Origin: Polytrichum commune
Lineage: Eukaryota > Streptophyta > Polytrichopsida > Polytrichales > Polytrichaceae
Assembly (NCBI GenBank): GCA_950295325.1
Contig: OX485808.1
Span: forward strand, 11,040,501-11,104,500
Length of the DNA: 64,000 bases
Direction of reading: 5' to 3'
Below the pieces are notes generated by a model. The model worked only from the letters and a program-made list of their open reading frames with translations, did no database searches and was not told the origin of the DNA. Of the stretch, positions 25,201 through 37,600 are shown piece after piece; position 1 is the stretch's first letter; the number at the start of each line of letters is the position of its first letter. A program made the translations under genes and the position numbers.

Positions 25201-26016
25201 ACAATGAACATGTAGAGAAGTATACATTTTCATGAAGCTACGGCAGATGAGACTAATGTGGACACCTCTAGCTTTGTGGAATCATTTAGTTGATGGATTC
25301 AAACATTAGAAGTTTGAGCAAGTTAGCAATTGCAAATCATGGCCAAATAATTTGAAATCGCTAAAATTGGAGTTGAGGAGGGTGTTGATCTACGCTCTGG
25401 AATCAAAGCTTCCCTGCTTCCCAATCTGGTGTTAAGAGGGAACTATTTTATCATTCAATGTTGTGTAAGTGGACAACAACATTATTAGCAAATTCTATGT
25501 GAGTCATTTGCCAATGAGAACCAAGTTCAATGCCAATATTGTGTCATGTCTCTAAAGTGGTCACGGGTAATATAAAATGTTGCAAAGTTGGCTTTTCATT
25601 ATAGAATACCCACAATACAATCTAGTCGGCACCTCACATACACATGATGCCTCCTAATTTATCCAAGTTACTCCCTGGAAATTTGCTCACAAAAATCAAG
25701 CATGTCATAGCTCGGTGAAGAGTAATCCTTATTATGGAGAATGGTGGGTGTAGTTTGTCTTTTGTGAAGGTGACTAACCCAAATATCATCAAGGTGGCCA
25801 CTAAATCATCATGCATCACTCACCCACTAAACTAGAGTGATTGTATTGTTGATTAAGAGCAAAAAATATGTGTCCAATTAAGGAAGCCAACAAAATTGGA
25901 TTCTTCTACTTAATGCAAAAGCGTGAACTCTTGTCTTTTGACAATGTCCTTGCAATAGGCCAAAATAAGTTATGAGGTCTTTGATTACAACTGAGCCATG
26001 AATCCATACATACTAA
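25201..26016. other. Gene-free stretch
   Basis: No supported coding region or repeat. Confidence 0.4.
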
Positions 26017-26019
26017 TAA

Positions 26020-27772
26020 GGGGTTGTTTACATCATAGACCATGAAGTTGTCCCTTGCTCCCCTAGATACTCCTTTGGTAAGATGAAATCATATAAGTGC
26101 AAACTTAATTCATGATTTTACAAACCAATCTAGCAATAGCTTTTACCAATTTATTAGAATCGTGAACCAAGTTCATTATATAGAAAACCAAATTGACTTG
26201 AACTTTCAACCAATTTCACTACATGTCGTGAACAACTTCATGATTTGGTGTCCATACTCACAACTTCACAAGATTAATTTCATAAACTTTGTAGCTTAAT
26301 TTCACACTCTATCCATGCGGTCAACACTCTTCCCACAATCAAATCCACAGCCACACTATACTTTTAAATCCACGAGATTGCGTACTCCAACTACATTGGG
26401 TTTGTGTTGCTTGCTTTAATGTACAATTTTCAAGGACCGGAGAAGAACTGACATTGCTTGCTTCGGCTTTGAGGTACACTATGATAAAAGATTGAAGAAA
26501 AATCGATGTCAAGGCTAGAGGCTTCAAGGTAAACATAGAACAAAAAGGAACCAATGAACAACGAGAAGGCAAAGAATGCGAAACGAAATGATGAGAAGTT
26601 GAGAATAAGAAAACCACAAAGTGCAAAAATATTTATGAAATTGGTTGGGAAGATTCATGAAGTTGTTGGAGTAAAGGTCCACTATCATGAAATCGAGGTG
26701 TGCCACACGTCAAGTTGGTTTACAAGAATCACGAACTTATCTAGAAGGTTCATCAAATTGGTAGAACACTTTGATAGTATCGGTTGGAAGGTTCACGAAC
26801 TACACTAAATTATCATGTTACTATGGGTTCAATAAATTTTCAAAGCTCACACTAATTCTCATAATGAGAATTAATGGGGGCCACATTAATTTTCAACCCA
26901 TGCTAAATGTCAACCATAAAATTCGTGTGCGCCACATTAATTATTTTTCTATAAATTTAGTGTGGGTAGTTATTTTATCTCGTGCTACCTATGTCCTATA
27001 ACTAACAATCAATGGGTTGCTCAAAGTCTTCATGAAGACTTAGGGGAAGACTTGGGGTCTTGGACCCACGTTAATTCCACTTTGACTAGAAAATTAGTGT
27101 GGCCCACGCTAATTACTTCCACATTAATTCTCCACCCACACTAATTTAATGTCGCTTGGAAACTTCATGAAATTAAGTTTGCACTTTATGAAGTCATCTT
27201 ACCAAATGAGTATGTGATTGGCCATTGAACTCGTCCTGGGACCACTTTAATTTACATCAAGGGAAAAAAATTGTAAGAGTGACCATCGAACTTGAGGTCC
27301 CCAAAAGGCCTATTTTCAAGCCTACATTTATCCATTGTCATGGTTCCATGAGTTTTGTGGTGAGAGAGGCAAAAGAGGTTCTCTTGCTACAAAAGTCAAA
27401 AGACCATGGCATAGAATGTGATTTTATGTTTTATTTTATACTCACATATATATACACGTGTGTGTGTGTGTGTGTGTGTGTAGAGCTAAACTCTATTGTA
27501 GTTAAGAGGAGGAAGAAGAAGAAGGGGAGAAAGGTAAAATATGAAAAAAAATTATCCAAAAATTTCCCTTTTTGAGCTTCTTTAAATTAAAAAAAATCAG
27601 CACGTCCATTTTTTGGCGCCTGGTCACTCCTCTTCATCCACGTTCAATTCAATGAGGGGGGCCAAAGGCTTTTAAAATTGCATTTTCTCAAAAATGCAAC
27701 CATGGAAGTGTGACCATGGGAAAAAACCATTTGATATGAGACGACTCCGTGGTCCATGATGTAATCAACCCC
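26020..27772. mobile_element. PIF/Harbinger-like element C, 1.75 kb
   Basis: Flanked by TAA on both sides (26017-26019 and 27773-27775). The left end begins GGGGTTGTTTACATCATAGA; the right end, reversed, begins GGGGTTGATTACATCATGGA. Both continue to a CCATGAAGT-like core shared with element A. A second inverted pair lies inside, at 26064-26116 and 27161-27213 (TTTGGTAAGATGAMWTCAT, AAGTGCAAACTTAAT). This looks like one element nested in another, or an internal duplication of ends. The interior has many short inverted ACATTAATT/AATTAATG blocks and a (TG)n run near 27457-27482. No transposase homology is visible. The longest frame (116 codons, 27225-27575) crosses the microsatellite and is not protein-like. 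Confidence 0.8.
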
Positions 27773-27775
27773 TAA

Positions 27776-28295
27776 ACTTGTGTTATTACAATTGGATGAG
27801 ACATGTGACTACCTTAAGAGGGTCATTCCTCCTTACTTGACATAAAACTTATCAGGTGATCAACTACCTCATGTGCTTTGACGCTGGCCCGTCGACCATC
27901 CGTCTAAAATAAAAATAAAAATAAAAATAAATAAAGAAGAAGAAGAAGGAAAGAAAGAAGCTTGTGTTATATATGATTACCATGCAAATCTGGTTCAAAA
28001 TTGCTACGCTACTCTTTCTGTTCCTGTGGACTTATTTAGGGACTCGGGACTTTGACCTGCAGAGGCATCTAGCTTTTGACGTGTTCGCATCATCCAGTCT
28101 GACTAGCCCTTATCCAAAGCCCTTCCTCTGCTGGAGCACGTGCAATCATGCAGGCGGTATAGAATTGGAAACCAACCTGCCCTGCCCAATTCCAAAAAAA
28201 CTGATAAGAATGCTAAATTAGGTAATGTAGAACCCTAACTTACTGTGAGCACAGCACAGCACAGCACTTCTGAACACTACACACAACTTTGATCC
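27776..28295. other. Gene-free stretch with purine microsatellites
   Basis: Holds an (AAAATA)n/(GAA)n tract at about 27906-27960 and a CAGCA run near 28250-28267. An 85-codon frame at 27964-28221 has no recognisable motif. Confidence 0.45.
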
Positions 28296-29290
28296 TTCCA
28301 GGATTTTTGAGCACATTTCGGTTGAGATCCTATAGTGTTTCGAAGACCAACTGGTTATTACATGTTGACATCTTTCATGTTCATCTATACACTACTGCAA
28401 TGGTCGGGGAAAACCGACGGCTAGTTCATTATCAACCGATGGATTTCCCCTCATGGCCGGTCCAAATTTCCAACCATCGGATGGCAATCCGACTATAATT
28501 TCAATCCTCCGACAATTAGCTGATGGACCAGAAATGTAGCCGATTCTTCTTGTGAGTTACTGGATTTCAGCCGGAAGAAGTATTCAAATACTAGCCGATA
28601 CCCGGGAAATTGTAACCGATACCCTCCGGGTCATGAGCATGGGTATCTGAGTGCAGGCAGGTATCGAGGGATGCATGTCAGGGCTTCGAAGATGAGCAAT
28701 CCAGAGCGCTATTTGTCTGGGGCATCTGATGATGCACTTGAGGAAGTACCCTAAACCTTAAACTTTTTGAATTATGCAACCTTTCCATGACCAAATCCAA
28801 TTGCTTCTATGAAGAATTGGGGGACCCTTGGCCTTCAAGTGGTGAAGGCATTGCTAGGTTTAATTCCTGCCAAGGATATTAACTCTTCAAATTTAAAGTT
28901 TTGAACATGCCTTTCTTTTCACTTATTCAAGATTTTGTACTAAGAAATGATTTCTAATAACTTTTCATACATTTTTTAAACAATTAGTGCCGATATGAAT
29001 TCCATTTAATCGGATATTGGCCAATGAAAATATGAAAATACAGGCAATTGGCTGATTGATTTTACAAAAGACCGGCTCTTGCCGATGTAAATTGGAAAAA
29101 ATCCGACCCTTCGTAGCAACTACCGGCAATTAGCCACTAAAGCTTCAAATACTTCCCGAACTCTGCACTACTGTACATTCCTCTAAAACGATTGGCAATT
29201 TGCCTGATGTCTTGAATTTGAACCGGTGATTTCTCAAACTCAACTGGTTCATCTGTAACTAGCGGTCAGTTCTTCTCGTTCCTTGCCTTG
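28296..29290 (+). repeat. Dispersed repeat R1, copy 2, split by an insertion
   Basis: The 5' part of repeat R1 lies at 28296-28380 and its 3' part at about 29170-29285, in the same order and orientation as the uninterrupted copies at 3555 and 29475. About 780 bp of unrelated sequence separates them. Confidence 0.7.
28390..29166. mobile_element. CACTA (En/Spm)-like insertion, right end unclear
   Basis: The insertion that splits repeat R1 starts CACTACTGCAATGGTCGGGG. This is followed by many short CCGACGG/CCGATGG-type motifs in both orientations near both ends (for example AACCGACGGCTA, CAACCGATGGATTT, GACCGGCTCTTGCCGATG). A CACTA tip with subterminal CCGACGG arrays is characteristic of plant En/Spm-like elements. 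The expected inverted right tip (TTGCAGTAGTG) is not present; the junction instead shows GCACTACTGTAC. The right end is therefore mutated or truncated. No transposase is encoded. Confidence 0.55.
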
Positions 29291-29474
29291 CCGGGAATGT
29301 GTTGATCCGGTGAGGCAATTGATGCTTGTAAATCGCCAAAGAGTGTGCTCTCTCTAGTTTTAGTTGTCTCGTGCATGTGTTGGCCCATCTCTGAGACTTT
29401 CCACCTGGGGTTCCCAAAGTCCTGGAGAGTTCTGAGCATCCGACTCTTTGGGCCAGTTCACACGAGTGATGGGG

Positions 29475-29688
29475 GAGATTTTTGGGCATAATCGGTTGAG
29501 ATCCTAGTGTTTGCAAGTCCAACCGGTTACATGTTGACATCCTCTGGTTTTCCTTCATTAAATTGGGGTATGTTCTATAAATTCCTCTAAAATGATCGGT
29601 AATTTTCATGCAGTCTTGAACTTCAATCCGTTATTTTTCAAACTCAACTGGTTCATCTGTAACTAATTGCCGTTTCTTCCCGATCATT
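29475..29688 (+). repeat. Dispersed repeat R1, copy 3
   Basis: The most complete copy: it starts GGGGGAGATTTTTGGGCATA and contains AAGTCCAACCGGTTACATGT and TCAAACTCAACTGGTTCATC. Its end, at CCCGATCATTGG, coincides with the start of an inverted-repeat element. Confidence 0.75.
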
Positions 29689-30063
29689 GGTTCACATGGG
29701 TCTCAAGTCTTAAATCCCGAGTCACTTGAGAGTCCCAAGTCCATGCAATCTCAACCATTGAGAGCATGCAAGTTGGGACTTATCACTTCACACGGGTCTC
29801 AAGTCCTAAGTCCCAAATATGACATGGATGTCCATATGGCAACACTTTTTGGAGGTGAGGCTCGGGACTTTTGTTGAGTTGGGACAAAAAGCTAGACCCA
29901 ACTCTCAACACAAGTCCCAAGAATATTTTTGCATAAAATAATCAAGATCCGACTTTATTGATAATTAATCATATTTAATGGTTTCTTGAGGCTCAAAAGT
30001 TGGGACTTTGCCTCCATGTTGGGACTAGCTAACATGAGTGGGACTTGGGACCCCATGTGAACC
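29689..30063. mobile_element. Inverted-repeat MITE-like element, 375 bp
   Basis: The left end GGTTCACATGGGTCTCAAGT matches the right end reversed (GGTTCACATGGGGTCCCAAG). Internal GGGACTT/AAGTCCC blocks recur in both orientations. It abuts repeat R1 copy 3. Target-site duplication is not clear. Confidence 0.65.
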
Positions 30064-33000
30064 AGTCCTTTGGAGTTGTTCGAACTTCGATTCAACTTTG
30101 ATAAGTTAAGTAGTTGTATGTAGCAATCTAATCAATGTATGGGAGAACCCATAACATTATCAAGCAAAGTGATCATGTTGGGTGGGACCATGAATATGTT
30201 GTGTAAGGTGTTAGAATCGTACCTTACGGATTTTTGTGAGTAAGTAGATTCAACATGAAAAATGAGTGAGATTCAGGTGAAGCATTGTCATTGAATATTA
30301 ATAGAATGGAACGGCTGATAGCAGCTGAATAATGTTATGCCAATTACTACACTAAATACACTCTAACCTTCTTAATATCACACCCATGGCAATCAAAGTG
30401 CACATGATATAAGGAGGTTTGTAGAGTTGTAGCGTTAACTTGGATGCATGATAATAGAGAATTAGTGTAGCATGTGACATTATGGAATAACACAAGTCAA
30501 CATTGCAATAGTGGCAACAATGACAATGGCAACATCGTAATGTGTGCGAGCATGTGATTTGAATTCTTTGGTGGATTATTTAATTTCAAAACCCATGATA
30601 TATGGGAGGGAAATGTGACAACAAGGAGGGAGATTCAAACTAAGCACATCCATTCCCCAAGGTTTTGGGCTATAAGAAAGGGAGTGACATTACGGAAGGT
30701 GACATTACGGAGCTTAAGATGTATTGTATTTGGTGTCACCAATTCTAAATGTCTTGCTCAATACCAATTGTAAACCTTGGTGTAGTGGCACCAACACTAA
30801 ATGTTGACCTAATGTTATTTGTCATTCCTTGTAGATTTTTTGGGGGCATTATAGATTTATAGTGTTGCAAATACTGTCACTTACTAAGTGATTTTTCATC
30901 CAAATGTCAATCATCCATGACAATATTTCATCACAAAAATGTTAGGATGCAAATTATACCACACCTTCTTTCAATAATTGGCATGGATTTCGTGCGTTAG
31001 ACTTCAACACTTGCACAAGTTTTCAATTGTGACATGGCCTTGAGGTTTTCAGTATCATCCTTGGTTTCCTGGCATTCTTGGGTTGGAAGAGGAAACAAAA
31101 CAGTTTTCAATGGTGACATGGCCTTGGGTTTTCATCATCCTTGATTTCCTGGCCTTCTCGGGTCAGAAGAGGAAACGAAACAAAGAAAGGCAAACCACCA
31201 ATCCCACTAAAACATTCCACCATCTTTTCACCACAACCCAAACCTTTCTAACCAACCCAAAACATGAGGAGATCATGATGTAAACTGCACCACAACAATC
31301 ATGGTCTACATGCTGAGGCTTTTTGTATTTCGTGAAAAAAACATAACTGAATCAAACCAAACCAAAACTCCGGGTCGAAAATTGGATCATGAACTGCAAC
31401 TTGTGATGATGGCAGGAAACCAGATCCAAGCCCCAAAACTCAAGAGGCAGAAAACCTGAACTCTTAAGTTATGTATGTAACCTCCACAGTCCCTTCAACT
31501 GAAGACAGAATGTGACCAAACCCTTTTCAAAATCCCACACTAAAGTTCCTACAGATTGTGGCTTAAGAAATGAGCCTGAAGAAATGAGAAGTGCAATGGC
31601 AATCTAATGTTGAAACATGGCAAATAATTTCAGTGTGGAAATAACTATTTGCATACAATGCTAGAAAAATCAATATTTCAAGCACTCGATGAGTCGTTAG
31701 GGTGGAGGTTGACAAAAGCAGAGTAGTGAACAAGAGAGGCCAGGGATTTTGGCCGATGCATGAACTCGTCCATCACCCATGATAGTAATTGTTCACTTAT
31801 TCACAAGTGTCATCCAAAGAGTTACAATAGTGGCATAAAATACCATATGATACTAAATGCCATATTTAGTGTAGTTACAGATAAACGAGTTTGCTTTCCC
31901 AAATGACTGGTTCAATATCAAGACTCTAGGAAATGACCTGAAGCATATTTTGGAAAATTTCCTTTCTAAGTAGAAAATACTAAGAACACCTGAAGCATTT
32001 CAATGAATAATTGGTTGATAATACAGAAGATAGGATAGTAACTGAGATAGCTCAAAAAATTTCCCCCGTTCACGGACTCTAATATATTAACTTATGAGTT
32101 TGTTATACAAGTTCATACATGAGCTCATCAAATAACCTGGAGTCTGTATCAGGACACATGCTTCACCTTCAAAGCATCAGCCAGAAACCATGAAATTCGA
32201 CTCAATTGTGTGCTCCAAATAAGACTGCGTTTGTTATTTGGCTTGGGGTTGTTCACATGTGGGAGTTGAAGCCAGATGACCTTGAATCTAGTTACTACGC
32301 AAAGAATTTCATGTACTTTAATTGAAACTTCACCTTAATTTGGGGGAACCGTCGGTTGGCTCTTCAGTCATTGGTTTCCCCAAAGGAGTTCTATCGATCA
32401 ATGATTGGACATTCACATTTCATTTGGATAAAAAAAATGCAAAAACTAAACTTTCTTGGAATCCTCGAATCTTCTTTCACCGAGTAAAATGCTACCAATC
32501 CCCCACAGACAGTGTCACCCGCCTCCAATCACTACCACAAGATCAGTAGCTCCATAAATGGCGACAATGACATGATGAACGTTCAATATTCAGAACAACT
32601 GCCAGTCACTACTCAATCAAGAGGGGAAGAAAAAAAGTAAAATCCAATATACAGACAATTTTTGCATGATCCTACATTCCAAGACCAACCGCACTTGAAG
32701 GGGGGTTGAATATCCCGCATCCGTCGATTACTATTCCACTTACTGGAGAAGAATCGCGGAGCACAAAAATGAACAGAGCGTTTGGATTTCGTGTTGGAGT
32801 CTTCGACCTAGGCGATTTGTCGACCTGGTGTATGAAGATTACAACATGGGATCCACACCCAGGAGCCACTACCACTTCATTCAGGGTGGTAGTAGTCTAC
32901 GAAGGCACTGGATCTTTGGATTCTAGTTTCTCCTGCACAACCACAACCACAACCACAACCAACATCAGCAAATCAGGAGGCAATAGCACTAGACCTTCCA

Positions 33001-34611
33001 TGAAAAACTGAATGATCGAAAACTATGTTCCTAACACACCCCTGGATGAAGTGGGATCACTTATAAAGCAAGAATTAGCAAGGTTAGTTTGTGAAACATT
33101 CATCAGGCAGAATTTGAGACACAAAGTCGGAGATCACATCCATAACATCGCATCCATTCGGTTACATATTCTATATGAGGTCGTGAACTCCATGTAAGCA
33201 GTTTCAAAGTTACAATACAAACAACATCTCCATCAAGATTGACATTACCTTAGATTGATATATTTTTGTAAGGATGTCCATCATCCGTAATTTTTTTAAG
33301 GTAAAATGCAAGGTGCATAGAACAACATGCTCATATGTATATGATGATTTGGCAGTGGACGTTAAGGAGTTAGACAAGTGATCTTGAATTCAAGGAACAA
33401 GGTGATGTTATTCACCGCAATACTGATCAAGGATTTACCTTATTGTGTAAGCATGGTCATCATAATTGCTTTAAGATGTGAATCAAAACTCATAGAAAAA
33501 TATGATACGTATGTAAAGTGAACAACAGTTGTCAATGAAAAACAAATTGAGTGAATATGTGGCAACCACAATGTGGTCTCAACATGTATTAATTAGGGAG
33601 TCAAAATCTAAGCTTAAATTGAAGGACTGAGATGACACGATTTATCATAATTTGTAACCATGTGTGTGTATATATATATTCTAAGATTAATCAATAGGAA
33701 CACATTATATTAGCACATTCACTAGTGGTGCTAATGTGTCAACCAATATTAACATATGTTATTTCACAGTACGCAAATATTACCCAAAATTTGGTTGTCA
33801 GCCAATAGGAACACACGAATTTGGAGTTTCTTTGGTCTTTGACCCTAATGTAAACCCACCTTTAATGTAGTTGTACCTAATTTGATATTTGATCTTCAAT
33901 GGACACCTAATATATTTGAGTGGTATATGGTTGGGACACCAAAAAGACTATAGGTATTGAATAGAAATTGGACTATGTGCTCAATAGTTTGTTAATCATT
34001 CTAGACACCATAGTCAACATAATTGGGGGGACCTATATGATCATTTAATAACTCCGAAAATGTTCACTTTGACAAAGAATAAGATAGTCATATGAGCTCC
34101 AAAAATTACAAGAGAAGTAGGTACCAATATGATTTAATTTGCTCATCATCTTGCACTAATCGCCTACAATTTCATATCCCAAAAGAAGTGGGCGTAGAGA
34201 GAAAAGTGTTTGTTTAAGGTTGAGGCATCCATAGTCGACACTGTCCATTTAACCACTCACTAGGGACATGGATGAGATCTATATTTTTCAGGCAAATGGA
34301 GTTAAGGTTTATGTGGTGGCGGCTTGTGGTTGATTACCCTTGGAAGAGTTTTGACAATTGTCATAACCAAGCATTAAAATTTAGATGAGCGGTTATGTGT
34401 TAACCTATAGAATCTAGATCAACTATGTGTTACCCTGACTTTATCCCTTCGAAATTTATGAAAATTTCCATATTCATGCTTTTTCCTCATTTTATTTATT
34501 TTGCATTCTCCTTAGAATTTGGGTCTCTTTACAAGAAACGTAATTCCCCGCTATTACTCCTCCTAAACAGATGCAAACTCTCTTATTTTATTGGTTACAA
34601 ACGGCCCAACC
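30064..34611. other. Gene-free stretch, with a duplication and a mixed region
   Basis: No gene supported. 31016-31100 and 31101-31181 are tandem copies sharing GTTTTCAATKGTGACATGG and TTTCCTGGC. Around 32700-33200 composition is slightly more balanced, and two adjacent plus-strand frames of 101 and 61 codons occur with an ACCACAA run. No motif or splice chain convinces me that they are coding. The last part, up to 34611, is the 3' flank of the minus-strand gene. Confidence 0.4.
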
Positions 34612-37600
34612 TTAAGACATGTGCAACATGAAGGAAGGAAAAGAATGGGTGGTGAGATGATTTAAGCTAAGCTTAATTACCATGTTAAAGTTACTGATCA
34701 AGGAGGCGGGTGCATCATGCCACCTGTCCTGCTCACATGCCAGCGTGGCATCCCCGTCATCATCTTCTCCGACGTCCTGATCATGGTCCTCCCCAGCGAC
34801 CGGCGAGGGGCCGGGAGCGGGAGATCCCTGCGGCGTCGAGGTGGATTTCATGGTCGCCGATTCTGCTTCCAGAAGCTCCAACAGCTTGCCCGAGCACCGA
34901 GTGAACTCCCCGTTGGGGCTGTGCAGAAGCTTCAGGATGTTGCCCAGCGCCTTGGTCAGGAATCTCTTGGAGTCGCTGTCGTTTTGAAGATCAATTGTCC
35001 CGGCCGACGACGCCCACATCAGACCGCCCTCGCACCCATCCAGGCTTCCCGGTTTCTCCAGTCGCTGATGCCCTGGTACACTTGACAAGTCTTGGAGGAG
35101 ACGCAGGTCGAATGGTGAAATCACACCAGCCATGTTATTCGACTGCGAATTCTGTGCCTTTCCTGGATTCTGGTGAGATACCAGAGAAAAACCCGGTTAG
35201 ATCGACTACACTAACCAAACATTTGATTGAAGTGTGGCCCACAAGCCTGAAACTTCATCATCGACCCACGTTTCATATGACACTTGTTGCTATTCAAAAA
35301 GCCATGAAGACCAACCTAGCTAATGTGGCACGCCAATTTTTGACGTCACACTATATCAGGTATTTAGTGTGCTTACGTTAGGTCTGACAGGCCACATCAT
35401 AATTTAATGGTTCTAATCGATCACATGTGCCATTGGGGGCATTGTGAATTGCGCCTAATCTGACCTGCACTTAGAGAAGCACTGCCCTTGGAAAATGCGA
35501 CAACCCTTCATCGAGATTGTAAAAAGTGAGGAAAACTACGTGCGACTGTATTGGTGTAACAAAGAGGGTAGGATTTCTAAATAGTCGAATACTAATAAGC
35601 ATATCATCAGAGGACATCATACAGAGAACTCTACTGATTTTTCAAACCAGTAACAGTCGTAACTTGATTTCTTGGAGGTTGGAAAACTCCTTCCATTCGA
35701 TTTGCATCCCTGCCAGCAGATTCCAAGATACTCCAGAAAGGATTCCTTTCCGCAATCAATTAAATTGAATCTTGCGAAATTGTGTTGGTTTCACGTCCTA
35801 AGAGAGGCAACAATGACTCCGCGAGGACCCAACAAGAGCTTGTCTCTATTCCCCTATACTGGCCTTTTCACTCGTAGAAATGGACTCATGGGTTCCTTGA
35901 GCCCTGGCAAGTAGAAAACGGTGCAAGCTCATAAACCTTGATAATGCTATGGCTTGATGCTACTGATAAGACCTGGAACTAGTGTATATTTCCGATATTT
36001 TCCAATACGAAAATCAAAAGAAGCACGGAATCTCCAGCACGAGATTAATCTGATGGGGAAACTTTACCTACCTCAATTTCCTGTGCATCTCTCTCGGACG
36101 CTGCAATGGACTCCTGTTCTGGAGTAGCTACTTTGGCCTCACCACATTGTAGCTTCTCGGGTGCTAATTTATCTGCTCCCTGACCTGTGGTTTCTTCTCT
36201 TCTTGAATTTGTAGCTTCACAAACACACGCATTCACAAAATTAGCATTGCTGTTCTTGACACTCCAAACATGTGCCCCTCCACACGTCATCCTGGGATTG
36301 GTTGGAGTCCTTTAAAAAGATGAGGTGGAAATTGAAATTGGGGCGGAGACATGCCCAGTCAGAGCTGAACGATATGTGGGAAAGTAACACAATTCTATAC
36401 GCAGAGGCGACAATTAAGATGACTACTGAGTGAATGTATTGCCGGATCGGCTACATTTTCTTATTCCTCGCGCATCTGGAAAGCATGGGAGGGTAGGAGT
36501 TTACTGAAGTTTCCTTCTGGTTCAACACAAAATCAGTGAAAAAACTAAAAATGAATTGCCACGTTTCGTTATCGCATTAGTTGTGGTCCTGCAGATTCCC
36601 ACTTGGACAGAACCAGACGCCACTGTTCATGTGAACAGTAATCACATTAACTTGGACCTACCTTGAACAATGTTGCTCTTTTGATCTTTAGCAACCTGCA
36701 GCCTCTCTCGCTTAAAAGCATCGAATCCCACTGAACACTCCTTTAAATCCAAAGACTTGGACATGCCTCGCCTCAGTGCCTTGAAAGGCTTCATTTTCGA
36801 GGGGGATTTCTTCGGAGCTGGAGCCTCGTGTGGCACGGCTATGTTGACATTCAAATCAGTGAGAGCTGGCCTTGATGAAGAAGCTTCTGGCTTCTTCTCC
36901 GCCTTCTGGTCCTCCTGATAATTTCCACAAACACAGTCCTCTTCAATTCCCAGTGTTCATGCATGTTTACCCGGGGTTGCATCTATCTATAGCACCCGCA
37001 GGGTCGACATCTCTACAACTTGGCTTGAAGCTACTAAGTTATTTTTGAGATACATTATTCTGGATAAGCCTTCGTCTTATAAGCATCTTATAGGAATATA
37101 AATTCTAAGAGATTTAAGAAGTCTCTTAGAAGTGAAAATATATACGATGGGAGTCTGGATGGAGAGCGCTCCTTTAGATAAATTGCTCCTAATTGGTTCT
37201 AAAAACCAGAATTGAAAATGTAAACCTTTTCTGATTCGGCCACAAATTGCATTAATGGATTCCTCTCAATGCCCTCTTTCCAAGCATGCCGCTCTACTTT
37301 GTGAAGTGACAAATGTCAAGTCATTAGAAGCATTAGAAGTGAATTAGAACAACTGTTCTAAAGGTGAAAGTTGCACCCTAGGATATCTACAAAGTTGGTG
37401 GCAATCTTGACGAGGAAACCAGAATATACAGTACATAATTACATTCATCAAATTTGGAGGTGCTGCAGGATCGATTTCACACACCTCGGTAGCACTGGAC
37501 GAGATGTCTATCTCCACCCAATCGGAGATATCCTCAGCTTGGCTGTTCGGATCTTGCAATGCAACATTCTCCACAGTAGCTTCCTCCACCAAGTCACAAG

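Noticed and set aside
32706-33197. Two consecutive plus-strand frames of 101 and 61 codons
   Set aside because: The first contains an ACCACAA simple repeat, they are not in one frame, and the minus strand is equally open.
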